Shown here piece after piece: positions 1-10,255 of a stretch of 64,000 bases of DNA. The position numbers and the translations under genes are program-made. This stretch comes from Rana temporaria (lineage: Eukaryota; Chordata; Amphibia; Anura; Ranidae): assembly GCF_905171775.1 (NCBI RefSeq), contig NC_053491.1:136522483-136586482 (forward strand), in the 5' to 3' direction. The notes under the pieces are model-generated. The model saw only the letters and a list, made by a program, of their open reading frames with translations, had not been told where the DNA came from and ran no database searches. Every line of letters begins with the position of its first letter. Position 1 is the first letter of the stretch.

Positions 1-510
1 GCCAATCACACACAGCCACTGTGCCCATCAAACGCAGCCACTGTGCCAATCAATTGTCGCCACTGTGCCCATCACACGCAGCCACTGTGCCACCATTTTT
101 ACTGATGCCATGTGGGTTTATTTTTTAAATAAAAAATAGCAGTTTAAAAAAAATGTTTGTTATTTTGAGCTTGCCTTCTCTGACTAAAGAAAAAAAAAAC
201 ATTAATTGCAGCCTCATTGTGCCACCAAACGCAGTCACTGTGCCATCACATGCAGCCACTGTGCCCATCAAACGTAGTAGCCACTGTGCCCATCAATTGT
301 CGCCACTGTGCTCATCACACGCAGCCACTGTGCCCATCAAAAGCAGCCACTGCTGTGCCCATCAATTGTCGCCACTGTGCCCAAACGCATCCACTGTGCC
401 AATCACACACAGCCACTGTGCCCATCAAACGCAGCCACTGTGCCCATCAATTGTCACCACTGTGCCCATCACACGCAGCCACTGTGCCACAATTTTTACT
501 GATGCCATGT
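1..510. repeat. GCCACTGTGCC minisatellite, two blocks
   Basis: Short units built around the core GCCACTGTGCC, followed by CATCA and then either AACGCA, ACGCA or ATTGTC. They repeat from 1 to about 95 and again from about 208 to 490. A single copy of the neighbouring 25-bp satellite (about 95-120) and an A/T-rich spacer lie between the blocks. Units are about 20-23 bp and alternate in a loose higher-order pattern. The small open frames here (CAHQ/VPI-rich) are products of the repeat and not genes. The array runs off the left edge, so its full size is unknown. Confidence 0.9.
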
Positions 511-1085
511 GGGTTAATTTTTACTAATGCCATGTGGGTTGATTTTTACTAATGCCATGTGGGTTAATTTTTACTTATGCCATGTGGGTTGATTTTTAGT
601 AATGCCATGTGGGTTAATTTTTACTGATGCCATGTGGGTTGATTTTTACTGATGCCATGTGGGTTGATTTTTACTGATGCCATGTTGGTTAATTTTTACT
701 GATGCCATGTGGGTTAATTTTTACTGATGCCATGTGGGTTAATTTTTACTGATGCCATGTGGGTTGATTTTTACTGATGCCATGTGGGTTGATTTTTACT
801 GATGCCATGTGGGTTGATTTTTACTGATGCCATGTGGGTTAGTTTTTACTTATGCCATGTGGGTTGATTTTTAGTAATGCCATGTGGGTTGATTTTTGCT
901 AATGCCATGTGGGTTAATTTTTACTGATGCCATGTGGGTTGATTTTTACTGATGCCATGTGGGTTGATTTTTACTGATGCCATGTGGGTTGATTTTTACT
1001 AATGCTATGTGGGTTGGTTTTTACTAATGCTATACCGGTTGGTTTTTACTAATGCCATGTGTTTTACTAATGCTATGATGGTTTA
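490..1085. repeat. 25-bp tandem satellite (GATGCCATGTGGGTT core)
   Basis: About 23-24 head-to-tail copies of a 25-bp unit with core TTTTTACTGATGCCATGTG followed by GGTTGA or GGTTAA. Variants at the GAT/AAT/TAT position and the GGTTA/GGTTG position recur non-randomly. The last three units (from about 1000) degenerate (ATGCTATACCGG, ATGCTATGATGG) and one is shortened. This is the usual picture of a decaying array edge. One isolated copy sits at about 95-120 inside the neighbouring minisatellite. Confidence 0.95.
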
Positions 1086-1199
1086 TTTTTTTATTGCTGC
1101 ATATTGCTCTTCGCATTACCCTCTCTGGATTGCTTTAATAGTTTGATCTATTGGCTTGAGATACGAATATACCTGGCGAGTAAAAATGCTGTCCCCCCC

Positions 1200-1335
1200 A
1201 GATTTGTAAGGGTTCCTACACCCATGTGTGTAGGCAAGACTGATGAAAGTCAGCTTCATCGGATATCTGATGAAAAAATCAATCGGATTAGATTCCATCA
1301 GATATCCGATCTTGTGTACAAGGCATTGCAGTCTT
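1200..1335. mobile_element. Fragment of GTACACACGATC-family inverted-repeat element
   Basis: The stretch TGTGTAGGCAAGACTGATGA through the ATCAGATATCCGATCTTGTG end closely matches the right half of the copy at 61750-62009, including the same GGATATCTGATGAAAAAATC segment. The left half is absent. It is a truncated non-autonomous DNA element butting onto the hAT end that follows. Confidence 0.75.
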
Positions 1336-1432
1336 CTATTCTATCCCATCCCAGAGCAGGAGGTCACGGGCCAAATCAGAGGGCTCCGCGGGCCACATGT
1401 GGCCCCTGGGCCACTGGTTGGGCACCCCTGGT
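1336..1432. mobile_element. Terminal fragment of a hAT-like element
   Basis: The segment ends GGTTGGGCACCCCTG. It contains the GGGCCACATGTGGCCC palindrome typical of hAT-class elements whose other end starts CAGGGGTGCCCAA. Only one end is visible, so no target duplication can be read. The class call rests on memory of this widespread vertebrate end sequence. Confidence 0.55.
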
Positions 1433-1440
1433 GTAGATAG

Positions 1441-2045
1441 AATCAAGGACTAATTTGAGTTGTTGTTCTTTTGCTGTTTTGAACTGTACATGAGTGTTTA
1501 TTTACATTATTTTTACTTTTGCGCATCTTCTAACTGCAGAACTGCAGAACGCAGTAAATATTGTTGATGGAAGACTTAAATTTGAAAGCACGCTTGTATC
1601 TTTAATAGCTTAAGCAAAAGTGTCCCTGGCAATGAAATTCCAATGCAATTTTTCTTTTTACTCTCCTACTTTTCTTTTTACTCTGTCCAGTGTGTCTTTT
1701 GCCTATAATGCCAGATGATATTGTGTTGCACATAGGCATACTTTTAGTCAGGTCCTTCATATTTATAATTATTCCCAGTTTAAATAATTCTTATTCTAAT
1801 AAAAAAAAATAATAATATTGCTGCATTATTATTTCAATATATAATGTGATAGACATTAAGGGCTGTTCACCTAAGATATACAGTATATCTCAGATAAATA
1901 TTAATTCTTTCCTATGATGCAGTTTTTGGAACTTACTGTAGATCTACTGCAGTGCAATGTACTTTTTTTCTGACAAACAAGTTAACTTGCATGGAATACA
2001 AGGACAGACAGCTTTAAAATACCGGTAAAGTATACTTTTAAAGTA
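1441..2045. other. Unique AT-rich sequence
   Basis: No open frame, tandem repeat or terminal inverted repeat is recognisable here. It contains ordinary A/T-rich sequence with short homopolymers. Confidence 0.5.
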
Positions 2046-2053
2046 CTCTAGTA

Positions 2054-2774
2054 CAGGGCTCGACAAATCCCGGGCGCCAGGTCGCCATGGCGACTAGAAA
2101 TAGGGTCCTGGCGACTTGGCTTGTGAGCTGGCGCCATCTGGTGGTGAGCCGTTGGTATTACAAGTTATTACCACCAGATGTGTAAGCTGGCGCCATCTCG
2201 TGGTGGTCGTTGGTATTACAAGTTAAGCATTACAAGTTAAACAGCAATTCTCATGTAATTTTTCACTATTTTCACTGCCATCTTCTTCCCTCTAATTAGA
2301 ACCCCCAAACATTATATATATTTTTTATCCTAACACCCTAGAGAATAAAATGGCGATTGTTGCAATACTTTCTGTCACGCCGTATTTGCGCAGCGGTCTT
2401 GCAAGCGCACTTTTTTTTGGAAAAAATTACACTTTTTTTAATTAAAAAATAAGACAACAGTAAACGGTAAAGTTATCCCCATTTTTTTTAATATTATGAA
2501 AGATAATGTTACACCGAGTAAATTGATACCCAACATGTCACGCTTCAAAATTACGTCCGCTCGTGGAATGGCGTCAAACTTTTACCCTTTAAAATCTCCA
2601 TAGGCGACGTTTAAAAAACTCTACAGGTTGCATGTTTTGAGTTACAGAGGAGGTCTAGGGCTAGAATTATTGCTCTCGCTCTACCAATCGCAAGCTCGTC
2701 GGGACGGGGCGCGTTTTCTGGCTCCTAACTTTTTTAGCTGGCTCCTAGATTCCAAGCAAATTTGTCAACCCCTG
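2054..2774. mobile_element. Complete non-autonomous hAT element, TSD CTCTAGTA
   Basis: A 721-bp element flanked by an exact 8-bp direct duplication CTCTAGTA (2046-2053 and 2775-2782). It starts CAGGGCTCGACAAATCC and ends GGATTTGTCAA-like (read GCAAATTTGTCAACCCCTG on the plus strand), giving imperfect terminal inverted repeats of the form CAGGGSTYGACAAAT. An 8-bp duplication with CAG...CTG termini is the hAT signature. Internally GCGCCATCT-GGTGGT is duplicated (about 2125-2220). There is also an AACCCCCAAACATTATATAT segment and a block around 2560-2700 that reappears reversed at 56440-56820. There is no transposase reading frame, so mobility would need an enzyme in trans. Confidence 0.9.
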
Positions 2775-2782
2775 CTCTAGTA

Positions 2783-3745
2783 CACTGTCAACAAATGCAA
2801 TATAGGTTACGCATAGGAAATGCACAATATTTAAATTATGTATTACACATTAATGTCTTTTGAAGAATAATTACCCAAAGGGACGTTTTTTTAGCATGGC
2901 ACCACAAAATGTGTTATAAATGGTAATGCGTTTTTAAGTTACATACTTTTTCATTTTGTATTCATGACTAATGTTGGGATCCTCTGTGCTCTGTATGCAT
3001 GTTCTGTAATAATAGCTAGTAGCTTGTTCAAAATAATGTTTTTTTAATTTAATTCTTTATTGCACTAAACATTAATAAAGTGTACCGCCTGGGACATTTG
3101 ACCATTTACTATGAGGAACTTGGATGTACTGTACAGTGCTTCCAGCATATACAAATATAAACCCATAATTACAATATTTTATTTACATAATGCCCAAATT
3201 AGATACTTATACAAACAGGAATTTATAAGCACTGCTTGGAAATGAATTTAAAATACCACGGCATCAATCATTACAGCGCTAATTACATTTATGATAAGTC
3301 CTTATAGCATTAAAGTTTCCTTTATATTAATTACTAAAATAAGGTGAATTTGTTTTTATCAATACTTTTTATAAAACCATGCTTAATTTTTTATTTATTT
3401 TTTCACAATCAAGGTATTTATTGTAAGATTAATCAAAGTGTACAGATGACATATTCATTACAATGTATACAGAGATCTTGTACAAATACATTTATTTTAA
3501 AATATTAGCTATCTTTATATTAATTTGTATTCCTATTGGTTGACATCTAGTTTAGTCTAGTCTATTTTTTTTCCAAGTACATGATCCTCCCTTTCAGGTT
3601 CCATAGAATCTCGACCTTTGTTTGTCCTTGTATTATGGCTGATGTCTATTAATAGTATGTGTCAGGCTAGTTATAGCTATAAGGTGAAGTGTGTTGCATT
3701 TTTGGTCTTTAATATTGCCATATGCCGCACCGTTTTTCTTCTACG
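2783..3745. other. Unique AT-rich sequence
   Basis: No gene or clear repeat seen. It includes several T- and A-rich runs and scattered TTTATT motifs. No terminal repeats pair across it. Confidence 0.45.
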
Positions 3746-4069
3746 TCATTTATTGTAGCCTTCATTTTCTTTGTGAGTTTTTGTTTTTTTAACTTTAATT
3801 TCTAAGCACTGAAATGTGGACATGCGTTTTGAGGATGGATTAGAAACAACGTTGGAGTGGTTTTGTTTAATGGAAGTTAATTTCACACGTGCACGTTGGC
3901 CTGCTATTAAAGTTTTTAGTCTGTGAGATACAAAACTGGATGCAGACTGAGAACAGTTATCAATGACAGTGACATCTCCTGACAAAGCAATTCTTTGCAT
4001 ATCAACTGTGCTAATTATATCTAAACTGACAGCAGCATTTAAACCCGTGCACCAGAAGAGTTTTTCCTT
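3746..4069 (-). pseudogene. Unidentified open frame, possible exon or gene relic
   Basis: On the minus strand a frame stays open from just after a TGA at 4070-4072 down to a TGA at 3746-3748, about 107 codons, with an internal ATG giving 84 residues. The translated composition is mixed and protein-like, not repeat-like. It has a Ser-rich centre, a basic Lys-rich C-terminal tail (KVKKTKTHKENEG) and Leu/Ile spaced through the N-terminal half. No family is recognised. No strong acceptor site (polypyrimidine tract plus AG) precedes it, and it overlaps no known mobile element. It could be a terminal exon, a processed relic or chance. Confidence 0.2.
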
Positions 4070-4404
4070 TCATATAGCTGGTGATATTTACATTTGTCAT
4101 ACTGGCACACTGTACTTTTTAAGTGAGTGATTCATTTTAACCTTTTGACTGTGAACCAAGACAAAAACCTACATAATCTTATGTTTATTTCAATGAATTT
4201 CGTGTGAGTTGGTCTTTTGACATGAGAACTGTTAATTTAGGTCAGCAATTACGGTAATCGATTTGAAACTTATTTTGTTTCAAAACTACAGAAAGTATTG
4301 ACCTCTCTATCAACTATATCTAAAGCTGAATAAAATGATTTCCTTCTTTTAGCTGATTTAACAATGTTTTTGCAAATATTGAAGAACATTTAGGAGAACA
4401 CAAA

Positions 4405-4690
4405 ATATAATTATTCATTTGGCTGCCAAATGACCGGGCCACTTTTTGCGATTCGGCACTCCGTCGCTTTAACTGACAATTGCGCAGTCGTGCGACGCTG
4501 CTTCCAAACAAAATTGACGTCCTTTTTTCCCCCACAAATAGAGCTTTCCTTTGGTGGTATTTGATCATCTTTGCCGTTTTTTATTTTTTGCGCTATAAAC
4601 AAAAATAGAGCGACAATTTAAAAAAAAAAATATATATTTTGTACTTTTTTCTATAATTTTCCCAATTTTTTTTTAAAAAAGCAAATATTT
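4405..4690. mobile_element. Truncated TTAA-family element (same family as 16456-17465)
   Basis: The sequence from GGCTGCCAAATGACCGGGCC through CGTCGCTTTAACTGACAATT, the CACAAATAGAGCTTTC block and GCGCTATAAACAAAAATAGA aligns with about 16490-16690 and 24700-24890. It diverges around 4690, so it is an older copy that lost its right two thirds. The open frames on both strands reflect the repeat and are not genes. Confidence 0.8.
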
Positions 4691-5086
4691 TCTCAGTTTG
4701 GAATGACAAGCACAGGTCAGTATGAGTAAATTCCTGTCATATCAAAACAGCAACAGGATTTTTTTTTATATTACCACTTTGGTACCTGGACCTATTTTTA
4801 TTCTATACCTCTTTGAGTGCCAGAGGGTTTTTATTTTCAGTTTCAGATTCAGAGACATCTCCTTTCCACACCTTCCTTTTAGTGTTTATCTATCCTAACA
4901 TTCTATACATGTTTTTTCTTGGGGTAATAGGGCATTAATTTGAGTGAAGATTTGAATGCATGCATTTTTACAGTATTTCCTACACTACAGAAATAATGGA
5001 ATTTTTTTCCTGCATATTTTCCCCACACATTTTTACAAAATTTGCATGGTCTCAGATTTCTACTTTAAAATATATATTAAAAAAAA
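4691..5086. other. Unique AT-rich sequence
   Basis: T-rich and unremarkable. No gene or paired terminal repeat seen. Confidence 0.4.
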
Positions 5087-5094
5087 GCATTAGC

Positions 5095-5204
5095 TTTATT
5101 GAAGATCCATACAAAGTCAGTAATGAGCAAGCACGACTGTGTGAAACGTGTCTACTGAGCACTTTTGGATCTTATGTTTCATCTGTTTTTGGATCTTCAA
5201 TAAA
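5095..5204. repeat. Short inverted-repeat module, 14-bp perfect arms
   Basis: TTTATTGAAGATCC (5095-5108) and GGATCTTCAATAAA (5191-5204) are exact reverse complements around an 82-bp centre. The centre contains AATGAGCAAGC...GTGAAACGTGTCTACTGAG. The second arm is part of a further GGATCTT repeat at about 5167. It may be a small foldback element, or the end of a retroelement carrying the GTGAAACGTGT motif. A similar motif occurs in reverse at about 63930-63965. Confidence 0.5.
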
Positions 5205-5214
5205 GTTATCACTT

Positions 5215-5345
5215 ATGGGTGTCCGTTTAATAAACTGTGAAGTTTTTTCTCCGTTCAGTTCACAGCAGTTCACGGCAGTTCTCATGAGGAGAATCATCTC
5301 CTCTGCAGCCGGTTTAATAAACTGAGAACTTCAGTTCTCAGATGG
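5215..5345. repeat. GTTTAATAAAC-containing inverted-repeat region
   Basis: Contains CCGTTTAATAAACTGTGAAG and CCGGTTTAATAAACTGAGAAC, with inverted GTTCTCA/TGAGAAC pieces between. It also holds runs of GTTCACAGCAGTTCACGGCAGTTC. The same GTTTATTAAAC core occurs three times at 13008-13180. The family is not identified. Edges are approximate. Confidence 0.45.
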
Positions 5346-5509
5346 TGAACAGAGGTGAAGTTTTTTCTCTGAAAACAGCCGAGATCTGTGTAAAACTGGG
5401 TGGACTGCCTGTAATCTCGTGAGATATTGTGAGATTATGGTGCAGCCGAATTCAAACAGTGAAACTAACGTTTAAAAGAACATGTAATTAATGTTTTCAG
5501 ACATGTGAT

Positions 5510-5510
<1 letters not shown>

Positions 5511-5606
<96 letters not shown>

Positions 5607-5640
5607 TGTATGTATGTGTGTATATGTGTGTGTGTATATA

Positions 5641-5683
<43 letters not shown>

Positions 5684-5693
5684 GGCTGTGCGT

Positions 5694-5730
<37 letters not shown>

Positions 5731-5748
5731 TGTATGTATGTGTGTATA

Positions 5749-5798
<50 letters not shown>
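5511..5798. repeat. (TA)n microsatellite with a ~119-bp internal duplication
   Basis: Long (TA)n tracts interrupted by two copies of ACTGTATGTATGTGTGTATA (from about 5604 and 5729). Each copy is followed by more (TA)n. The first ends in ATTAGGGCTGTGCGTTA at 5679-5695. That 17-bp piece is the start of the mobile element at 5799 and is repeated there at an offset of 119 bp. The microsatellite plus the element's tip was therefore tandemly duplicated after insertion. Confidence 0.9.
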
Positions 5799-5802
<4 letters not shown>

Positions 5803-6532
5803 GGCTGTGCGTTAAACGCGATATTAACGGCGTTAACGCAAACCCATGTTAACGCCGTCAATATTTTTGTCGCGCGATTAACGCAGGAGCCCTCGGGTGG
5901 ACATGCAGAGTGTGCAGCGGCGCGGCTTACCTTTTCGCTGGATTCACAGACAAGTTACTCACCTTGTCCCTGGATCCAGCGATGCCACCCCGCTGTGTGA
6001 TCGAGCGGGTCCTCCTTGCTTGGCGGGTCCTCCTTGCTTGGCGGGTCCTCCTTGCTTGGCGGGTCCTCCTCGCTTGGCGGGTCCTCCTCGCTCGATTCAC
6101 AGTGCCTGTGTGCCGCCGAGCTCCGTTCCCTGCGACGTTACGACGCACGGGAGCGGAGAACGGCGCCAAATTTAAAAAAGTAAACAAACACAATACACAC
6201 AGTATACTGTAATCTTATAGATTACAGTACTGTATGTAAAAAATACACACCCCCCTTGTCCCTAGTGGTCTGCCCAGTGCCCTACATGTTCTTTTATAAA
6301 ATAAAAACTATTCTTTCTGCCTGAAAAACTGTAGATTGTCCAAAAGTGTCCCTTTATGTCAAAAATGGTTTTAGATCAGCTAGAAAACAGCGATAATAAA
6401 TTATAATCACTTGCAGAATTGTGCGATATTTGTGGGGAAATTTGTCATAAATTAGAGCGATTAATCGTGAGTTAACTATGACATTAATGCGATTAATCGC
6501 GATTAAAAATTTTAATCGTTTGACAGCACTAA
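5799..6532. mobile_element. Non-autonomous TIR element (TTAACGCG / AATCGCGATTAA type)
   Basis: The left end is TTAGGGCTGTGCGTTAAACG followed by GCGATATTAACGGCGTTAACGC. The right end, read reversed, is ATTAGTGCTGTCAAACGATT followed by AAAATTTTTAATCGCGATTAATCGC. Termini ATTAG-K-GCTGT are inverted repeats and the subterminal zone is rich in GTTAAC/ATTAATCG palindromes. It is embedded in (TA)n, so a target duplication cannot be read. I recall this end sequence from fish and amphibian genomes but cannot fix the superfamily (hAT-like is possible). No transposase is present. The overlapping GC-rich frames come from an internal tandem repeat. Confidence 0.75.
6004..6098. repeat. 18-bp tandem repeat inside the element
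   Basis: About five copies of GCGGGTCCTCCTTGCTTG, with C-for-T variants (CTCGCTTG) in the last two. The unit is a multiple of three, so all frames stay open. That explains the WRVLLA/RRTRQA open frames here. Confidence 0.9.
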
Positions 6533-6567
6533 TATATATATATATGTGTGTGTATATATATATATAT

Positions 6568-6732
6568 ATAAGAAGGCCAGTATGGTGGCCTGAGTTTATG
6601 GGAGGAGCCCGGAGGGTATTTAAGCAGCCCACTCACACATTCTCTTTGTCGGTTCAGTGTGCGGTACTACACGTCACTGGGCCGACTCTTCCCAGCTCAC
6701 CTCATGTCCGTGAGTCTGCGCATTCAATCGCA
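6568..6732 (+). repeat. Split direct repeat A1
   Basis: Starts ATAAGAAGGCCAGTATGGTG and ends CGCATTCAATCGCA. It is identical to A2 except for T versus G in CACACAT[T/G]CTCTTT. It is the 5' terminus of the retrotransposon and contains the TATTTAAG box. Confidence 0.95.
6617..6624 (+). promoter_or_regulatory. TATA-like box of the retrotransposon
   Basis: TATTTAAG lies in A1 after GGAGGAGCCCGGAGGG and about 40 bp before GGTTCAGTGTGCGG. Position and sequence suit a core promoter that would be copied in A2. This is inferred from sequence only. Confidence 0.4.
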
Positions 6733-7854
6733 AGTGCTTTGCGGCTTCTCCCTTCATGGTCTTCGCCGGCGGTTCCCGCTTACTTCGCAGGTAGGATTCA
6801 AACCTTTTCGTATCTTGTGCAATCTTGCAATTCGTTATGCTTCCTATCCTGCATCCCTTTTGGGAAAAAATCTGCTTCTGAGTTACTGTTGCTCATGTTT
6901 CAACATCATTTGGCTCAGGCGTAGTACATTTGTAACTTCCTTCTGCCAAACATACGATTCATTTGTAAATCCATTTGGAGATTGACATGTGTTTGTATGG
7001 GTTCTTTGGCAGATTGAGGTGGTAATTGGACTCACATGGTGCCTTGTCTGCACTTGATTAGCCTGGGGGATGGGTGGTTGGTAGGTGTTCGGTTTCAAAG
7101 CAAGGGGTAGCATACACTCTACAACCAATTCGTATCAGATTTGTTCAATACTCCTTACTATCAATTCGTATCGGATTCATTTCATGCATTTTACAACCAT
7201 TTTGTATCAGATACATTGCATACTTTCTACCGTTGCCATTCATTGTTTCCCCCATGTCGTGTGTTTTAGTTCCCACAGCGGAACTTACAAATTGCTTGTA
7301 CACGGCTCTTCTCTCTCATTTATTTACCAAAGTTATTGCCTGTGCGTCATGCATGGCGCCACACCACACTCTTGGGATGTGTTGCACATCCACTCCAGTC
7401 CAAAGCAAACCCAGTCGCACTTTACTGTCCCAGGTAGGATTCGTTAGCTTGTTTGTCATGTCAAATTCGTGGCCACTCATGGTGTCACCTGCACCATATG
7501 TTTGGTTCCCGCAGTGGAGCTTACAAAGCATTGATACGTACTTCTCGTGTTCTATTTTCTACACCAAACCTCGTTGTTTTGCCCCATGCACGGCAGCACG
7601 CTACACGTTCCCGACATGTTTCACTCCAGCCACAAACTCACTCGCATGGCCCACTGTCGCAAGTAAGATTTACACATGCTTTATGTCTTATCAATTTGCT
7701 ACCATTCGTTGTCTCCCATATTGTTCATTAGTGGCCCCTATGGAACCTACGATTCAAACAGGTGTTGTCCTTCTACCTTATACTGCTTGCTTAAGGTACA
7801 AACAAACCAGGTGTTTCTATCCTTTCTCAGTAACACAATTCTTATTGATTGAGA
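6733..7854 (+). other. Leader region of the retrotransposon, no recognisable protein
   Basis: T/C-rich sequence with three diverged repeats of a CTGTC(C/G)CAGGTAGGATTC-like motif, at about 6785, 7428 and 7657. Each is followed by CGTATC/TTCGT and later CCATTCATTGT-like text. A 299-codon open frame (7074-7973) runs through it. It is Cys/Ser/Phe-rich, lacks any Gag, zinc-knuckle or reverse-transcriptase motif, and runs on into poly-Lys from an A tract, so I do not call it a gene. Degenerate internal tandem duplication is the likeliest explanation. Confidence 0.5.
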
Positions 7855-9800
7855 CCTTGCAACCATGCAAATCATCTCAGCAGTCTGATACCCTTGCTGA
7901 GACCCTTGCAACACATGACCCTTACAAAATGCAAAAAAAAAAAAAAAACGCAAAAAGGAAAAAAAATATATAAAAAAAACAAACAAAAAAAAAAAACAAT
8001 TGCCGCCACGTAATCTCAGCCCAGCAACCTGACACCTGTTGAGACCGTTGCAACTACGCAAAATTCGTCTCCACAGCCTGACACCCTTGTTGAGACCCTT
8101 GCAAACGCAATACCGTCTCAGCAGCCCCACACTCATCGAGACTCTTGCAACCACACAAAATCGTCTCAGCAGCCTGACACCCTTGTTAAGACCCTTGCAA
8201 CACATGACCCTTACAAATAAATAAATAAATAAATAAAAAAATATAAAAAAAAAAAAAAAACGCAAAAAGGAATATAAAAGTGCAGGAAAAAAAAATTGCC
8301 ACCACACAATCTCAGCCCCACAACCTGACACCTGTTGAGACCGTTGCAACGACGCAAAATTCGTCTCCGCAGCCTGACACCCTTGTTAAGACCCTTGCAA
8401 ACGCAATACCGTCTCAGCAGCCCCACACTCATGGAGACTCTTGCAAGCACACAAAATTGTCTCAGCAGCCTGACACCCTTGTTAAGACCTTTGCAACACA
8501 TGACCCTTACAAAACGCAAACAAAAAAAAAGCAATATAAAAAGTGCAGAAAAAAGAAAAATTGTCACCACACAATCTCGGCCCAGCAACCTGACACCTGT
8601 TGAGACCATTGCAACCATGCAAAATCGTCTCAGCAGCCTCACACCATTGTTGAGACCCTTGCAAATGCAATACCGTCTCAGCAGCCATACACTCATCAAC
8701 ACTCTTGCAACCACGCAATACCATCTCAGTAGCCTCACACCATTGTTGAGACCCATGCAAACGCAATACCATCTCAGCAGCCCTACACTCATCAAGACCC
8801 TTGCAACCACGCAATACCGTCTCAGCAGCCTCACACCATTGTTGAGACTTGCAAACGCAATACCGTCTCAGCAGCCCCACACTCATCGAGACCCTTGCAA
8901 CCACGCAATGCCGTCTCAGCAGCCTCACACCATAGTTCAGACCCTTGCAAATGCAATACCGTCTAAGCAGCCCCACACTCATCAAGACTCTTGCAACCAC
9001 GCAATACCGTCTCAGCAGCCTCACACCATTGTTGAGACCCTTGCAAACGCAATACCGTCTCAGCAGCCCCACACTCATCGAGACCCTTGCAACCACGCAA
9101 TACCGTCTCAGCAGCCTCACACCGTAGTTCAGACCCTTGCAAATGCAATACCGTCTCAGCAGCGCCACACTCATCGAGACCTTTTGCAACCACGCAATAT
9201 CGTCTCAGCAAACCAGACTGAGACCCTTGCAACCACGCAATATCGTCTCAGCAGCCTCACACCATTGTTAAGACCCTTGCAAACGCAATACCGTCTCAGC
9301 AGCCCCACACTCATCGAGACCCTTGCAACCACGCAATACCGTCTCAGCAGCCTCACACCATAGTTCAGACCCTTGCAAATGCAATACCGTCTCAGCAGCC
9401 CCACACTCATCAAGACTCTTGCAACCACGCAATATCGTCTCAGCAGTCTCACACCATTGTTGAGACCCTTGCAAACGCAATACCGTCTCAGCAGCCCCAC
9501 ACTCATCGAGACCCTTGCAACCACGCAATACCGTCTCAGCAGCCTCACACCGTAGTTCAGACCCTTGCAAATGCAATACCGTCTCAGCAGCGCCACACTC
9601 ATCGAGACCTTTTGCAACCACGCAATATCGTCTCAGCAAACCAGACTGAGACCCTTGCAACCACGCAATATCGTCTCCGCAAACCAGACTGAGACCCTTG
9701 CAACCACGCAATGCCGTCTCAAGACAAACCTTCATACTCAAGGCCCCTGCAACCACACAATATTGCCCCAGCAACCTGACACTCAATGACACCCTTGCAA
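7855..9800 (+). repeat. Higher-order minisatellite inside the retrotransposon
   Basis: Basic units of about 46-50 bp: GAGACCCTTGCAAACGCAAT...CCCCACACTCATC alternates with GAGACCCTTGCAACCACGCA...CCTCACACCATTGTT. They form a dimer of about 96 bp. Above this sit three units of about 295 bp (7910, 8201 and 8499 mark the repeated AACACATGACCCTTACAAA plus A-rich tract). There is also a larger duplication in which about 8930-9236 recurs at 9358-9664, an offset of 428 bp. The long frames on both strands (up to 342 codons) are frame-preserving artefacts of the repeat. Confidence 0.95.
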
Positions 9801-10019
9801 CCGCACAATATTGTCTGCAGTAGTATAAAACACTCTGCGGCAGGCACCTACGTGCAAACCCGAATACAAACTAAACTTGCAAACACACCTCAGTGACAAA
9901 CGATCAGTCACACAGACACACAGTGGCGCCCAGTTGGCCGTTCGTCTTCAGTGGCGCGCGGGCCGCTCATCTTTTCTCTGTTTTTTCCCTGCGGTTGGTT
10001 CAGGTTTTCATCCAGCACC

Positions 10020-10066
10020 AGCGAGTGCACGTTGGCCTGCGAGTGCACGTTGGCCTGCGAGTGCAT
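10020..10066 (+). repeat. 18-bp tandem repeat, ~2.6 copies
   Basis: GCGAGTGCACGTTGGCCT repeated from 10020, with the last copy diverging at GCGAGTGCATG. It lies just upstream of the RNase H remnant. Confidence 0.85.
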
Positions 10067-10255
10067 GTATATCGTCTTGTTGAGCACCTGTGTATTGTCT
10101 TGATTTTCTCACACCAATGCAAGATCCAGTCCAAGTTCTCAAACTAGACCAAGCATCAGTAGCAGACTTAGCTATGTGGGACAACTTCCCCACCTGATAG
10201 AACAGCATTTCAATCTTCATCCTGGCAGTGTCAGCCGAGCCACCAAAGGCTTTTG

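Noticed and set aside
1104..1436. 110-codon frame as a gene
   Set aside because: It spans a transposon fragment and a hAT end and has no recognisable domain.
5505..5852. Tyr/Ile-repeat open frames in (TA)n tracts (also 12431-12874 and 31694-32065)
   Set aside because: Simple translation of (TA)n and (TG)n microsatellites.
7074..7973. 299-codon frame in the retrotransposon leader as a possible Gag or reverse transcriptase
   Set aside because: No zinc knuckle, no catalytic YxDD-like motif, skewed Cys/Ser/Phe composition and a tail running into an A tract as poly-Lys. Kept only as an unexplained leader region.
8211..9792. Long open frames on both strands (up to 342 and 235 codons) in the minisatellite
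   Set aside because: All are periodic with the 46-50-bp repeat and appear on both strands in several frames. There is no domain and no start context, so they are repeat artefacts.
7855..9800. Regularly spaced direct repeats resembling a CRISPR array
   Set aside because: Repeats and 'spacers' are equally conserved, the setting is eukaryotic, and there are no cas genes. It is a tandem minisatellite.
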